A DNA stretch of 64,000 nucleotides, from positions 124,001 through 188,000 of the forward strand of contig NZ_JAIQYZ010000001.1 of NCBI RefSeq assembly GCF_020164495.1, given 5' to 3'. The translations under genes were made by a program, and so were the position numbers. This stretch comes from Psychroflexus lacisalsi (GTDB lineage: Bacteria; Bacteroidota; Bacteroidia; Flavobacteriales; Flavobacteriaceae). Below the pieces are notes generated by a model. It was not told the origin of the DNA, searched no databases, and worked only from the letters and a program-made list of their open reading frames with translations. Below are positions 53,485 through 63,243 of this stretch, in pieces; within the stretch, counting starts at the first letter, position 1; each line of letters opens with the position of its first letter.

Positions 53485-54741
53485 ATGCTCAATTTTCCCA
53501 ACACTCGCCTACTCCTCATCTTTGTTGGCTTAATCTTACTTTCTTGCAATGAAGATGTAAGAGAAAACTCTTCCGAAGAGCCGATTAAATCTATTGAAAT
53601 TGAACCTGTTCCAGAACCTAAGATTTTTGGCTTTTCCTTGAGTGATTACGAGGTTGTTTTTGATACAGTGGAAAGGGGAGATACATTCGGGACTATTATG
53701 GATCGTTATGGAGTTACTCCAGGAAAAGTTTATCAGCTTACTCAAAGCATTCCAAATTCTGTGATGAATTTTAGAAGAATTAACTATGGTAAGCCTTATG
53801 TTATCGTAAAAAACAAAGATTCTATCCAGAGAGTAGAACATTTTGTGTATCAAAAATCATTGATCGACTATGCAGTTATCAGCATAGATAGCGTAAAAGG
53901 AGTAGCAGAGTCAAAGCCTGTAACCATAAAGCAAAAAACGACTTCAGGAGTAATATCTTCCTCACTTTCAGCAGCAATAGATGAAGCTGGATTGGATTAT
54001 TTACTGACCAACAGGTTTGCTGATATTTATCAATGGAGCGTTGACTTTTTTAAGCTTCAGGAAGGAGATCAGTTTAAGCTGATCTACAAAGAAAAATATA
54101 TAGATGACACCATTTATGCTGGGTTAGAAAGTATAGATGCAGCACTATTAAAACATAGGGGAAGAGAATTCTACGCTTTCGAGTTTGTTGTGGATTCTCT
54201 AACGGGTCGCACCGATTACTTTGATGAAGATGCAAAAACACTTAGAAAATTTTTCCTTAAAGCGCCGCTACAGTTTAGCAGGATATCTTCTCGTTATACA
54301 GGACGTCGTTTTCATCCCGTTCAGAAACGCTGGAAAGCCCACAAAGGAACAGATTATGCTGCTGCCACGGGGACTCCCATTTGGTCAACTGCAGACGGAG
54401 TAGTGACCAAAGCCAGTTATAGCAGAGGGAATGGAAATTATGTCAAAGTGAAACACACCAACCAATACTCAACTCAATATCTCCACATGTCCCGGCGCGC
54501 AGTAAAAGTGGGTCAGTATGTGAAGCAAGGTGAAATTATAGGGTATGTTGGTCAAACTGGTCTAGCAACAGGTCCTCACGTTTGTTACAGATTCTGGTTG
54601 AATGGCAGACAGGTAGATCCCTATAAGCAAGATTTGCCAGAAGCCGAACCTATGGAAGAAAAACTCAAGCCTTCCTATTTTGAATTTATTGCTCCCTTAA
54701 AAGCTAATATTGACCAGGTTAAATACAAGGAGGTTCTGTAA
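53485..54741 (+). CDS. M23 family metallopeptidase lipoprotein
   Basis: A 418-residue lipoprotein (lipobox LILLSC, C21) with a LysM-like opening (EVVFDTVERGDTFGTIMDRYG), a middle OapA/peptidase-associated part and a C-terminal M23 domain (about 270-380). Zinc-site residues are H286 and D290 (HKGTD), H334 (YLHMS) and H365-x-C367 (GPHVCYRFW), so the last zinc ligand is a cysteine where LytM-type enzymes have histidine. I recall HVCYRF in other Bacteroidota homologues, so it may be a lineage feature rather than a defect. It would cut peptidoglycan cross-links in the periplasm. Own promoter. Confidence 0.9.
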   Translation: MLNFPNTRLLLIFVGLILLSCNEDVRENSSEEPIKSIEIEPVPEPKIFGFSLSDYEVVFDTVERGDTFGTIMDRYGVTPGKVYQLTQSIPNSVMNFRRINYGKPYVIVKNKDSIQRVEHFVYQKSLIDYAVISIDSVKGVAESKPVTIKQKTTSGVISSSLSAAIDEAGLDYLLTNRFADIYQWSVDFFKLQEGDQFKLIYKEKYIDDTIYAGLESIDAALLKHRGREFYAFEFVVDSLTGRTDYFDEDAKTLRKFFLKAPLQFSRISSRYTGRRFHPVQKRWKAHKGTDYAAATGTPIWSTADGVVTKASYSRGNGNYVKVKHTNQYSTQYLHMSRRAVKVGQYVKQGEIIGYVGQTGLATGPHVCYRFWLNGRQVDPYKQDLPEAEPMEEKLKPSYFEFIAPLKANIDQVKYKEVL

Positions 54742-54789
54742 ATTTTATTTATAGATAACTTTAATAGATCAAATGCGATCGTTTTCCAG

Positions 54790-54858
54790 TAAAGTAGCAA
54801 GCAAAAAAAGCTAATCAGGCCAAAAACTCAAGCGTATGAGTTGAGCTTAGCTACTTTA
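54790..54858 (+). ncRNA. Structured intergenic element upstream of the Oar-like receptor gene
   Basis: A 13-bp outer stem with one bulge (54790-54802 with 54845-54858; taaagtagcaagc and gcttagctacttta) encloses a second hairpin aactca/tgagtt (54825-54830 and 54837-54842) and an A-rich internal segment. There is no T run after it, so it is not a simple terminator. It could be a leader, a small RNA or a chance structure. Confidence 0.35.
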
Positions 54859-55004
54859 ATTCTTTAGATAGCACCCTTTTTTAGAATGACTATAAAGAAG
54901 TGAAATTTAATTTTTTAACAGTTTTTCTTAACATTGGCTTAATATTAGAACTTTAAATCTGGGTTTACTTTGCACCAAAATATAAACAAAAAAAACGTTT
55001 TCAA

Positions 55005-58000
55005 ATGAAAAAATTGCTACTTGGCTTATTCTTAGTGATGGGAGTGGGTATTTATGCACAAGGGGTGACTACTTCCTCTATTAATGGTAAGATCACAGAC
55101 AATAATGACCAACCTCTTCCGGGGGCAAATATTATTGCTGTGCATACACCAACTGGAACACAGTATGGTGTAGTGACAGATTTTGATGGTTTCTACAGAA
55201 TCCCAAACATGCGTGTTGGTGGACCTTACACCGTGAAGATTACTTACGTTGGTTTTGAGGATATTCTACTAGAAGGAATTAACTTAAGACTAGGTGATTC
55301 TGAAAGAATAAGTAGACAAATGTCTGAATCTAATAACGCATTAGATGAAGTCATTATTTCTGCTTCTAAAAATGGAATTTTTGATTCTGGACAAACAGGA
55401 TCGAATACTAACATTTCACAGAGACAAGTGGCAAATCTTCCATCTGCAACTCGTTCTTTAGGAGACTTTATCAGAACAACTCCAGAAGCCCAAGTTGGTG
55501 AAGGTGGTAGTATTTCTTTAGGAGGTCAAAACAACCGTTACAACGCTATTTATATTGACGGTGCTGTAAATAACGATGCGTTTGGTCTTGCTGGTTCAGG
55601 AACCAATGGTGGACAAACTGGAGTAAGCCCAATCTCCATTGATGCGATTGAATCTTTTCAGGTTAACCTTTCTCCATTTGATGTGAGACAATCTGGTTTC
55701 GCTGGTGGATCTATTAGTGCCATTACGCGTTCTGGATCTAATAATACAGAAGGTTCGGCATATTACTATTTAAGAAACCAAGATTTAGCAGGTAAGACAC
55801 CTACAGCGCTTAGCGAAGACAATAGAGAGAATTTGACAGACTTTACTGCAAAGCTTTTTGGAGCTAGAGTTGGAGGTGCGATTGTAGAAGACAAATTGTT
55901 TTACTTTATTAATTACGAAAGACAAGACGAACAAACGCCACAGCCTTTTGTTTTTGATCGTTACCAAGGAGATGCTTCTGCCCAGGATTTAACTAACCTA
56001 AGACAAGGTTTGATCAATACTTACGGGTACGATCCAGGAATCTATGATAACAACACTACTTCACTTACAAGTGATAAATTGATTACACGTATCGACTGGA
56101 ACGTGAATGACAAAAACAGCATTACCTTAAAAAATTCTTACGTCAATGCTGAAAATACAGACCCAAGACAAAGTGGGGATAGAAGTATTAATTATACCAA
56201 TGGTGGTGTCTTTTTTCCTTCAAGAACTAACTCCACGACTTTGGAGTGGAGCACAACTAATGGATCTAATATGTCGAACAACTTAATAGTTGCTTATACC
56301 GATGTTTTAGATGATAGAAACCCAACCGGAAATCCTTTTCCAGCTGTAAGAGTATTCGATGGTTCAGGAAGCCTTTTCTTTGGTTCTGAAGCATTTTCAA
56401 CAGCTAACCTTTTGGAGCAAAAAGTGCTTAACATCACTAATAACTTCGAAGTCTATAGCGGTCGCCATAAGTTAACTTTTGGAGCTAACTTTGAGTATTT
56501 TGATTCTAAAAACGTATTTTTTAGACAAAATTATGGATCATACACTTTTAATTCATTGTCTGATTTCAATACATACTTAGACGATGTTGATGGCAACGAA
56601 GCCCCTGCTAGATTTTACGATAGAGGGTATTCTTTATTAGGTGGTACAGGAGACAATTCTTTAGGAGCTGCTGAGTTTAGTTATTCTCAACTTGGATTTT
56701 ATGCTCAAGACGATGTTGACTTAACCGATGATTTTAAAGTAAGTTTAGGTCTCCGTGTTGATTTACCATTTTTTGATGATGGGTTAGTAAATGACGACTT
56801 TAACACTAGAACTGTAGAGCTTCTTGAAGCTAACGGAAAAGACTTGCAAGGGGCTAGAGTTGGACAGGGTATTGATACTCAAATACACTTCTCTCCTAGA
56901 TTAGGATTTTCATGGGATGTAGGTGGAAACAGAACCACACAAGTAAGAGGTGGTGTAGGTGTATTTACGTCTAGAATTCCATTGGTATGGCCAGGAGGTG
57001 CATATAATAATAACGGCTTAACTGCTGGTTTTGTTGATGAAAGAGCAATAAATGGAGATATCTTCTTTAGTGGAGATCCTTTCGATCAGCTCGTTCAGCC
57101 AGGTGCTGAGCCTGGTACTGGAGCAACAGGTGGACAAATTGATATTTTCGCACCTGACTTTAAATTACCACAAGTAGCAAAATATAATATTGCTGTAGAT
57201 CAAAAATTGCCAGTATGGGGCTTAATCGCATCTGCTGAGTTTTTGTACAACGATGTTTTAAATGCTGTTTTTTATGAAAATGTGAACATTAGAGGTCCTG
57301 TTGGAAATTTTAATGGAGCAGACGGAAGACCTTACTATGATAGGGGTGATCTTATTGATGATAACTACTCTAGTATCTTCTTAGGAACAAATACAAATGA
57401 AGGTTATTCATATAATGGTACATTTAAGTTGACTAAGCCATTTGAAAATGGTTTTGCAGGACAGATCGCTTATACTTATGGAGATGCTTATGATATTTTT
57501 CAGGGAACATCTTCTCAAAATTCATCTCAATGGAGAAACATAGAAACCGTGAATGGTAAAAATGCCAACCCTGGTATCCAACGTTCAGGATTTTCTTTAG
57601 GATCTAGAATTACTGGAAATATGAGCTACGAATATGAGTGGAATGATAATGTAAAAAGTACAGTCTCTCTATTTTATGCTGGTGAACAAGGTTCTCCTTT
57701 CACTTACGCATACAATAGTAGAAATGACAACATCCTAAATGATGATTCTAGAGACAATGCTTTGATTTATATCCCTAGAGATGCTTCAGAAATCACTTTT
57801 GCAGGAACTCCAAAAGAGCAACAGGCTCAATGGCAAGCCTTCAACAGTTATATTGAAAGCAGTGAATATCTTAGTGAAAGAAGAGGGCAATATTCTGAGC
57901 GTTTTGGCGAAAGAGGTCCTTGGAGTCATATTGTTGACTTGAAATTTCTTCAAGATTTTAGTTTAGATTTCAATAACAAGAAGCACACGTTCCAATTGTC

Positions 58001-58226
58001 TTTTGACATCTTTAACTTCACTAATTTAATTAATAAAGATTGGGGGCGTAGACCATTTATTCCTAATATCGGCATCCTAGATGTTCAAGAAGGTGGTCCA
58101 GATCCAGTATTCAGTTTCAATGCTGATGAATTCCAAACAGAAGAAGATGCTATCAACTTTGATGATTCAGGTATTTTATCTTCAAGATGGCAAATGCAAG
58201 TTGGTTTAAGATATATCTTTAACTAA
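55005..58226 (+). CDS. TonB-dependent receptor, Oar-like
   Basis: A 1073-residue outer-membrane receptor. Signal peptide at 1-19 (ending GIYAQ); a carboxypeptidase-regulatory-like beta-sandwich at about 24-110; a plug domain at about 115-260 with NLPSATRSLGDFIRTTPEAQ; and a C-terminal barrel ending SRWQMQVGLRYIFN with a final asparagine. This layout matches Oar-type proteins, which need TonB energy to import or export large substrates. The substrate is unknown. There is no SusD partner next to it, so it is not a typical SusC. The upstream 263 bases hold a structured element, and the gene is followed by a strong terminator. Confidence 0.92.
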   Translation: MKKLLLGLFLVMGVGIYAQGVTTSSINGKITDNNDQPLPGANIIAVHTPTGTQYGVVTDFDGFYRIPNMRVGGPYTVKITYVGFEDILLEGINLRLGDSERISRQMSESNNALDEVIISASKNGIFDSGQTGSNTNISQRQVANLPSATRSLGDFIRTTPEAQVGEGGSISLGGQNNRYNAIYIDGAVNNDAFGLAGSGTNGGQTGVSPISIDAIESFQVNLSPFDVRQSGFAGGSISAITRSGSNNTEGSAYYYLRNQDLAGKTPTALSEDNRENLTDFTAKLFGARVGGAIVEDKLFYFINYERQDEQTPQPFVFDRYQGDASAQDLTNLRQGLINTYGYDPGIYDNNTTSLTSDKLITRIDWNVNDKNSITLKNSYVNAENTDPRQSGDRSINYTNGGVFFPSRTNSTTLEWSTTNGSNMSNNLIVAYTDVLDDRNPTGNPFPAVRVFDGSGSLFFGSEAFSTANLLEQKVLNITNNFEVYSGRHKLTFGANFEYFDSKNVFFRQNYGSYTFNSLSDFNTYLDDVDGNEAPARFYDRGYSLLGGTGDNSLGAAEFSYSQLGFYAQDDVDLTDDFKVSLGLRVDLPFFDDGLVNDDFNTRTVELLEANGKDLQGARVGQGIDTQIHFSPRLGFSWDVGGNRTTQVRGGVGVFTSRIPLVWPGGAYNNNGLTAGFVDERAINGDIFFSGDPFDQLVQPGAEPGTGATGGQIDIFAPDFKLPQVAKYNIAVDQKLPVWGLIASAEFLYNDVLNAVFYENVNIRGPVGNFNGADGRPYYDRGDLIDDNYSSIFLGTNTNEGYSYNGTFKLTKPFENGFAGQIAYTYGDAYDIFQGTSSQNSSQWRNIETVNGKNANPGIQRSGFSLGSRITGNMSYEYEWNDNVKSTVSLFYAGEQGSPFTYAYNSRNDNILNDDSRDNALIYIPRDASEITFAGTPKEQQAQWQAFNSYIESSEYLSERRGQYSERFGERGPWSHIVDLKFLQDFSLDFNNKKHTFQLSFDIFNFTNLINKDWGRRPFIPNIGILDVQEGGPDPVFSFNADEFQTEEDAINFDDSGILSSRWQMQVGLRYIFN

Positions 58227-58246
58227 ACTTCAATCACATATAGTTT

Positions 58247-58279
58247 TAAACGAGACCCATTTTGGGTCTCGTTTTTTTT
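58247..58279 (+). terminator. Terminator of the Oar-like receptor gene
   Basis: A 12-bp stem (aaacgagaccca at 58248-58259 and tgggtctcgttt at 58263-58274) with a 3-base loop and a T run, 21 bases past the stop. Confidence 0.92.
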
Positions 58280-58341
58280 GTAATTAATTCAAAGTTGTCA
58301 TAAGCTAAGTTGAGTTTTTTCTTGTAATTTTAGCCAAGTCT

Positions 58342-59481
58342 ATGATTAACAAGCGTCTTCTTATCAAAAATTTACTTGCCCACAGCGGGGAGAATAGTTT
58401 TTACGACAAAAAACTCAAAGTTGACATTGGTACGAGAGAAGGCAAAGCTAAATTTCTTAAACACATTTGTTCCCTTTCCAACACCAACCCCATCAGCAAC
58501 TCTTATATTGTCATCGGCATTGAGGATGAAAGCAATAGTATTGTTGGAGTCGATTTTTTTGATGATAGCAAGATTCAGAATCTAGTAAATGCCTATCTGG
58601 AAAATCCGCCGATTGTCTCTTATGAAAACATTCAGTTTCCACATTTACCAGACGATAAAGTTGTTGGGCTGGTTTCTGTAAGACCGAAGAAAGACAATAG
58701 CATCTGTGCATTAAGAAAAAACATTTGGAAATACTGGGGAGGAACGGTATTTATGCGAGAAGGAAGCATCAGTAAGCCCAAGGTTTTTGATATAGAAATT
58801 AAAGACATCAATTCAGAAATTGTAGCTGCTATAGAGCAGAATTCTCAGAATAATATTGAATTAACTTTGGATGGCTTTCACGATTTTATTTTAAAAAGTC
58901 GGGATTATGATCCAAAATATAAAGTTTTTAAAGAGTATTTTGTTCTCTGTTGGGCAGCGAAACCTAAAACTGTTGGTGAGAAAACCTTCTATTCCAGAGT
59001 CAACATTCAGTTGATCAATGAACAGGTGAAGTTGTTTTATTCAGATTTGGACGAGGTTGAAATTCAATACGACGATGATAAATTCGAGATTTTAGAATAC
59101 GTACAACTAGGACTTCAGAACAAGTTTAAATACTATCCTTTAGAAAAGGTTTCCATTCAGTTTAAGGACAATATGCACTACGATATTGAATCTGAATTGG
59201 TATTTGAACCCCCACAATTTAATCAAAAGACATTGAGGCATTTTCTAAATCATAACGATAGTTTATTAAAAAAGCTTGTAAATAAGTCAGGTTTAAATTC
59301 AGCAGAAAAGAGCGAGTTAGTCAATATGTCAACCATATATCTCATAGCTTATCTCAACGGGTTTGATTCGTCACTGGAAAAGCTTGAGGAGGCTAAACCC
59401 TTGTTGAAAAGCATACAGAAAAAAGCTTATGATCGTTTAAAAGACAATATGAGAATATTACGAAAAATAAAATACAATTAG
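58342..59481 (+). CDS. AlbA_2/Schlafen-type putative nucleic-acid-binding protein
   Basis: A 379-residue protein. The N-terminal part (about 20-155) resembles the AlbA_2 (divergent AAA-4) domain: an early acidic-rich segment, YIVIGIEDESNSIVGVD, and a later WKYWGGTVFMREGSISKP that fits the domain's VRxGS motif. The rest (160-379) has no domain I can name, with coiled, charged helices at the end. AlbA_2 proteins are often listed as ATP-binding or transcriptional regulators and some Schlafen-like ones act in defence; neither is shown here. It lies one base before a phosphatase gene, so the two are translationally coupled. Confidence 0.75.
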   Translation: MINKRLLIKNLLAHSGENSFYDKKLKVDIGTREGKAKFLKHICSLSNTNPISNSYIVIGIEDESNSIVGVDFFDDSKIQNLVNAYLENPPIVSYENIQFPHLPDDKVVGLVSVRPKKDNSICALRKNIWKYWGGTVFMREGSISKPKVFDIEIKDINSEIVAAIEQNSQNNIELTLDGFHDFILKSRDYDPKYKVFKEYFVLCWAAKPKTVGEKTFYSRVNIQLINEQVKLFYSDLDEVEIQYDDDKFEILEYVQLGLQNKFKYYPLEKVSIQFKDNMHYDIESELVFEPPQFNQKTLRHFLNHNDSLLKKLVNKSGLNSAEKSELVNMSTIYLIAYLNGFDSSLEKLEEAKPLLKSIQKKAYDRLKDNMRILRKIKYN

Positions 59482-59482
59482 A

Positions 59483-60217
59483 ATGAGTAGAACGTTAGTT
59501 ATAGGAGATATACACGGAGGTTTTAAGGCTTTAGAGCAGGTTTTGAATCGGGCTGATGTGACCAAAGATGATAAATTGATATTTCTGGGCGACTATGTTG
59601 ACGGTTGGAGCGAAACGCCTGACTTACTTTCGTATTTGATTCAGTTGAAAGAAGAACAGGATTGTGTTTTTATAAGAGGGAATCACGACGATTTGGTTTT
59701 GGGTTGGTTTAGAACGGCAAAATCAAATCCTAAATGGCTTGAACATGGCGGCGAAAGCACATTGAAAGCCTACCAAAATATAAACTCCATTCTTAAGGAC
59801 TTACACCGACTTTTCTTAGAAAACCTGACGAACTACTACGTCGATGAAAAGAATCGATTATTTCTTCATGCGGGATTTGCCAACATGCATGGACCAGCTT
59901 CAGAATTTCACTCCAATACGGTGTATTGGGATAGAACGCTTTGGGAAATGGTTTTGGCCATGGATACCTCTATACACCCCGATGATGATTTTTATCCCGA
60001 TCGGCTAAAGTTGTTCAAAGAGATCTACATTGGTCACACCCCAACCACACGCATTAATAAAACTGAACCTGTAAATCTGGCCAACGTGTGGAATATAGAT
60101 ACGGGGGCGGCGTTTAAAGGACCCATAAGTATATTGGATATCGATACAAAAAACTACTGGCAGAGCGACCCGGTGTATAAGTTGTATCCAAATGAATCTG
60201 GTCGTAATCAGAATTAA
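59483..60217 (+). CDS. Serine/threonine-type metallophosphoesterase
   Basis: A 244-residue calcineurin-like phosphoesterase with the classic PPP-type motifs: GDIHGG, GDYVDGW, GNHDDLVL, LFLHAGF and GHTPTTR. This set is close to bacterial PP2A-like or PrpA/B-like phosphatases and to ApaH-like enzymes; the substrate could be a phosphoprotein or a dinucleotide. It follows the AlbA_2-type gene after one base and its end is convergent with dxs. The partner gene suggests a shared regulatory function, but there is no evidence beyond linkage. Confidence 0.9.
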   Translation: MSRTLVIGDIHGGFKALEQVLNRADVTKDDKLIFLGDYVDGWSETPDLLSYLIQLKEEQDCVFIRGNHDDLVLGWFRTAKSNPKWLEHGGESTLKAYQNINSILKDLHRLFLENLTNYYVDEKNRLFLHAGFANMHGPASEFHSNTVYWDRTLWEMVLAMDTSIHPDDDFYPDRLKLFKEIYIGHTPTTRINKTEPVNLANVWNIDTGAAFKGPISILDIDTKNYWQSDPVYKLYPNESGRNQN

Positions 60218-60246
60218 TTTGAGATAACGTATATTCAATTTATAAC

Positions 60247-62022
60247 TCAGGTAAGGATAAAAATGATTTTATCTCTTATTTTTTCTGAAGATATTCCTAC
60301 AAGCTCATAAAGCTGATCAGTATCTCCATGTTCTATAAACCGATCGGGAATACCCAATTTATGGATTTCTCCTTTATAGTTTTCAAATTGGGCCAGTTCA
60401 AGAACCGCATCTCCAAATCCACCTTTTACAGTACCATCCTCTACGGTGATTATGTGTTTGAATTTTTTAAACACAGACTTTAATAAGTCTTCATCCAAAG
60501 GTTTTAAAAACCGCATATCGTAATGAGCTACACTGAATTTACTACCGATGGCTTTTATGCTATTTGATACATTGCTTGATATACTTCCTAAGCTTAATAC
60601 AGCCAGCTCTGAGCCTTCCTGAAGGCATCTGCCTCTACCAACATCTAATCTTTTAAAAGGATGTTTCCAGTCTTTAATCTCACCTCTACCACGCGGATAC
60701 CGGATGGCCATGGGCTGTTGTAAATCTTGAGTAGCTGTATAAAGCAGCTGTCTTAGTTCTATAGCATCGGCTGGTGCAGCTATGATCAGGTTAGGGATAC
60801 AACGCAAAAAAGCTAAATCAAAAACTCCATGATGTGTGGCGCCATCATTTCCAACTAGTCCAGCTCTGTCAATACAAAAGATGACAGGAATGTTTTGCAA
60901 AGCCACGTCATGAATCACTTGGTCGTAAGCCCGTTGTAAAAATGTAGAATAGATGGCACAAAAGACTTTATGGCCCTGGGTGGCCATTCCTGCAGCGAGG
61001 GTTACTGCATGTTGCTCTGCTATACCCACATCAAAAGCACGATCTGGAAATTCTTCCATCATGAACTTTAGGGAACTTCCCGTAGGCATGGCCGGTGTAA
61101 TACCAACTATAGATTCATCATTTTGAGCCAATTCCAATACAGTTAGTCCAAATACATCCTGAAATTTGGGAGGTAGATCTTGGTTGTTTTTAGGTATAAC
61201 TTCGCCTGTGGTTTTATCAAATTTACCAGGGGCATGGTATTTTACCTGGTCTTCTTCAGCTTGTTTTAAGCCTTTACCTTTTTTGGTAATGACGTGCAGA
61301 AGCTTAGGGCCTTTTATCGCTCTCAGTTTCTCAAATGCTTTTAAAAGTTCTGGCAAGTCATGACCATCGATTGGGCCTTCATAATGAAAATTTAGGGCTT
61401 CAATAATATTGTCGTTAGGCGGTTTTTTGCCAATTTTAGCTTTGGTGAGATAACTTTTAAGGGCTCCAACACTTGGATCGATTCCTATGGCATTGTCGTT
61501 CAATACCACCAAAAGATTGGCTTTAGTAACTCCAGCATGATTCAGGCCTTCAAACGCCATACCTGAGGCAATGGAAGCATCACCGATGACAGCGATGTGT
61601 TGCTTATCAAAATCTCCTTTTAGTTGCGATGAAATGGCCATCCCTAAAGCCGCAGAAATCGAAGTAGAGCTGTGGCCTACGCCAAAAGTGTCATACGGAC
61701 TTTCATCGCGTTTAGGAAACCCAGAAATGCCATTGAGTTTTCGATTGGTTTCAAAGATGTCGCGACGTCCGGTCAGTATTTTATGTCCATAAGCTTGATG
61801 TCCCACGTCCCATACCAAAAGATCGCTAGGCGTATCAAAATAATAATGCAACGCAATAGTCAGCTCTACTACCCCTAAACTGGCTCCCAAATGCCCCTCT
61901 TTGGTGGACACTACATCAATAATAAATTCTCTAAGTTCTTTGGCAACCCGTACTAATTGATCAGGATTGAGTTGGCGAAGATCTTTTGGAGAGTTGATAT
62001 TAGAAAGTAAAGTTCTACTCAT
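60247..62022 (-). CDS. dxs: 1-Deoxy-D-xylulose-5-phosphate synthase
   Basis: Dxs makes 1-deoxyxylulose 5-phosphate from pyruvate and glyceraldehyde 3-phosphate with thiamine diphosphate, the first step of the non-mevalonate isoprenoid pathway. The 591-residue length is typical. Thiamine diphosphate and magnesium motifs are GDASIASGMAFEGLNHAG and LNDN, with GIAEQHAVTLAAGMA and DRAGLVGNDGATHHG in the second half. A TAnnTTTG element on the minus strand ends only four bases before the ATG, suggesting a leaderless or very short leader mRNA. Confidence 0.97.
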   Translation of the reverse strand: MSRTLLSNINSPKDLRQLNPDQLVRVAKELREFIIDVVSTKEGHLGASLGVVELTIALHYYFDTPSDLLVWDVGHQAYGHKILTGRRDIFETNRKLNGISGFPKRDESPYDTFGVGHSSTSISAALGMAISSQLKGDFDKQHIAVIGDASIASGMAFEGLNHAGVTKANLLVVLNDNAIGIDPSVGALKSYLTKAKIGKKPPNDNIIEALNFHYEGPIDGHDLPELLKAFEKLRAIKGPKLLHVITKKGKGLKQAEEDQVKYHAPGKFDKTTGEVIPKNNQDLPPKFQDVFGLTVLELAQNDESIVGITPAMPTGSSLKFMMEEFPDRAFDVGIAEQHAVTLAAGMATQGHKVFCAIYSTFLQRAYDQVIHDVALQNIPVIFCIDRAGLVGNDGATHHGVFDLAFLRCIPNLIIAAPADAIELRQLLYTATQDLQQPMAIRYPRGRGEIKDWKHPFKRLDVGRGRCLQEGSELAVLSLGSISSNVSNSIKAIGSKFSVAHYDMRFLKPLDEDLLKSVFKKFKHIITVEDGTVKGGFGDAVLELAQFENYKGEIHKLGIPDRFIEHGDTDQLYELVGISSEKIRDKIIFILT

Positions 62023-62026
62023 GACA

Positions 62027-62034
62027 CAAAGTTA
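62027..62034 (-). promoter_or_regulatory. -7 element directly before dxs
   Basis: The minus strand reads TAACTTTG, matching TAnnTTTG, with only four bases to the dxs ATG. The -33 element is not clear. Confidence 0.45.
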
Positions 62035-62272
62035 CTGATAAGATATTGTATTTATCATAAGTGTATAATTTTTGTAGTCTAAAGTACTTCCGCCAATTCG
62101 CTTTTGGTAATTCAAGATTGATTACTCCCTATTAAAAAAAGAATAATTCACAAATTAAAATTTTTATAATTCACGATTTTAATATCTAAGATTATTGTAA
62201 GAATACATGATTTCTATCATAAACTTAAAAGTTAGTTTTTCTTAAATTAGTTAGGATTTTAAAAATAAGATT

Positions 62273-63043
62273 ATGAAAATTAAGAAGAACCCTAAATACG
62301 ACCTCTCCAAGTATAGTCTTATTTTTCTTCAGATTGGACTCATCATATCCCTATCATTTTCACTTTATATGATAGAACGTAAAACTCCTGTAAAAGAAGA
62401 AAAGGAGGTTGAATACGTCTATTTTAATTTAATAGAGACGGAATCTGCACCAATTACAGAAATTGCAAATTTACATCCACCACCGCCTCCACCAGCTCCA
62501 GCACCTATGCCAACAGCTTTTGAAATTGTGGATGATAATCTTGATATACAAGAGGTAAACATAGGATCCACTGAGACAAATCAAAATGAGAGTATAGATG
62601 TCGATGCATACTCAAATACAGGAGAAGGTGATGGTGAAGTCGTGGCAGTTGGAGATGTGGGAGATGTAAAAGAAGAGATAGCAGATATACCCTTTTCAGT
62701 GATTGAAACTGCTCCAGTTTATCCAGGGTGTGAGAGTTTAAAATCCAACGAAGAGCGAAAAGAATGTATGAGCCGTAAAGTGAATGAGTTTGTTCATAAA
62801 AAAATAGATATGGATGTCGCAAGTGATTTAAAGCTTAGTGGAACACATCGTATATTTATTGCCTTTAAGATAGATGATACAGGGTCTATTGTTGATATTG
62901 CTGCACGGGCCCCTCATCCAAAATTAGAGTCTGAAGGCATAAGGGTTGTGAAAATGCTACCAGATATGAAGCCTGGTGAGCAACGTGGCCGACCGGTGGG
63001 CGTTTTATTCTCTTTGTCTATTATAGTTAAAATAATAGATTAG
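62273..63043 (+). CDS. Energy transducer TonB
   Basis: A 256-residue TonB protein that passes inner-membrane energy to outer-membrane receptors such as the Oar-like one in this window. One N-terminal helix (about residues 14-34, SLIFLQIGLIISLSFSLYMI), a proline-rich spacer (HPPPPPPAPAPMP, residues 65-77), and a C-terminal TonB domain (about 145-256). The segment PVYPGCESLKSNEERKECM has two cysteines that recur in Bacteroidota TonB proteins. ExbB/ExbD genes are not next to it. I take the ATG at 62273, which leaves the TM segment near the N-terminus. Confidence 0.92.
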   Translation: MKIKKNPKYDLSKYSLIFLQIGLIISLSFSLYMIERKTPVKEEKEVEYVYFNLIETESAPITEIANLHPPPPPPAPAPMPTAFEIVDDNLDIQEVNIGSTETNQNESIDVDAYSNTGEGDGEVVAVGDVGDVKEEIADIPFSVIETAPVYPGCESLKSNEERKECMSRKVNEFVHKKIDMDVASDLKLSGTHRIFIAFKIDDTGSIVDIAARAPHPKLESEGIRVVKMLPDMKPGEQRGRPVGVLFSLSIIVKIID

Positions 63044-63243
63044 ATTCCCTTTGCTTTAAACTGACGTCTAAAATTGCTATTGATCAAATTACACAGCAAA
63101 TAAGGATGAATAAAAGAATCATAATTTGAATTTTTGAAGATTACTTTTTAAAATAAGTGAAATACTCTTTTTATCAAATCTGGAGCTTACCACAAAATGT
63201 ATAACTTAGCATAAATTCAAACCTCAAATACTATTCTAATTTA

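Noticed and set aside
58342-60217. A new phage-defence system
   Set aside because: The AlbA_2-like domain is sometimes linked to defence, but there are no other defence genes, mobile features or composition change here; kept only as a pair of interest.
62505-62822. Minus-strand frame of 105 residues opposite tonB
   Set aside because: Leu- and His-rich composition is the antisense of the proline-rich spacer; no support as a gene.
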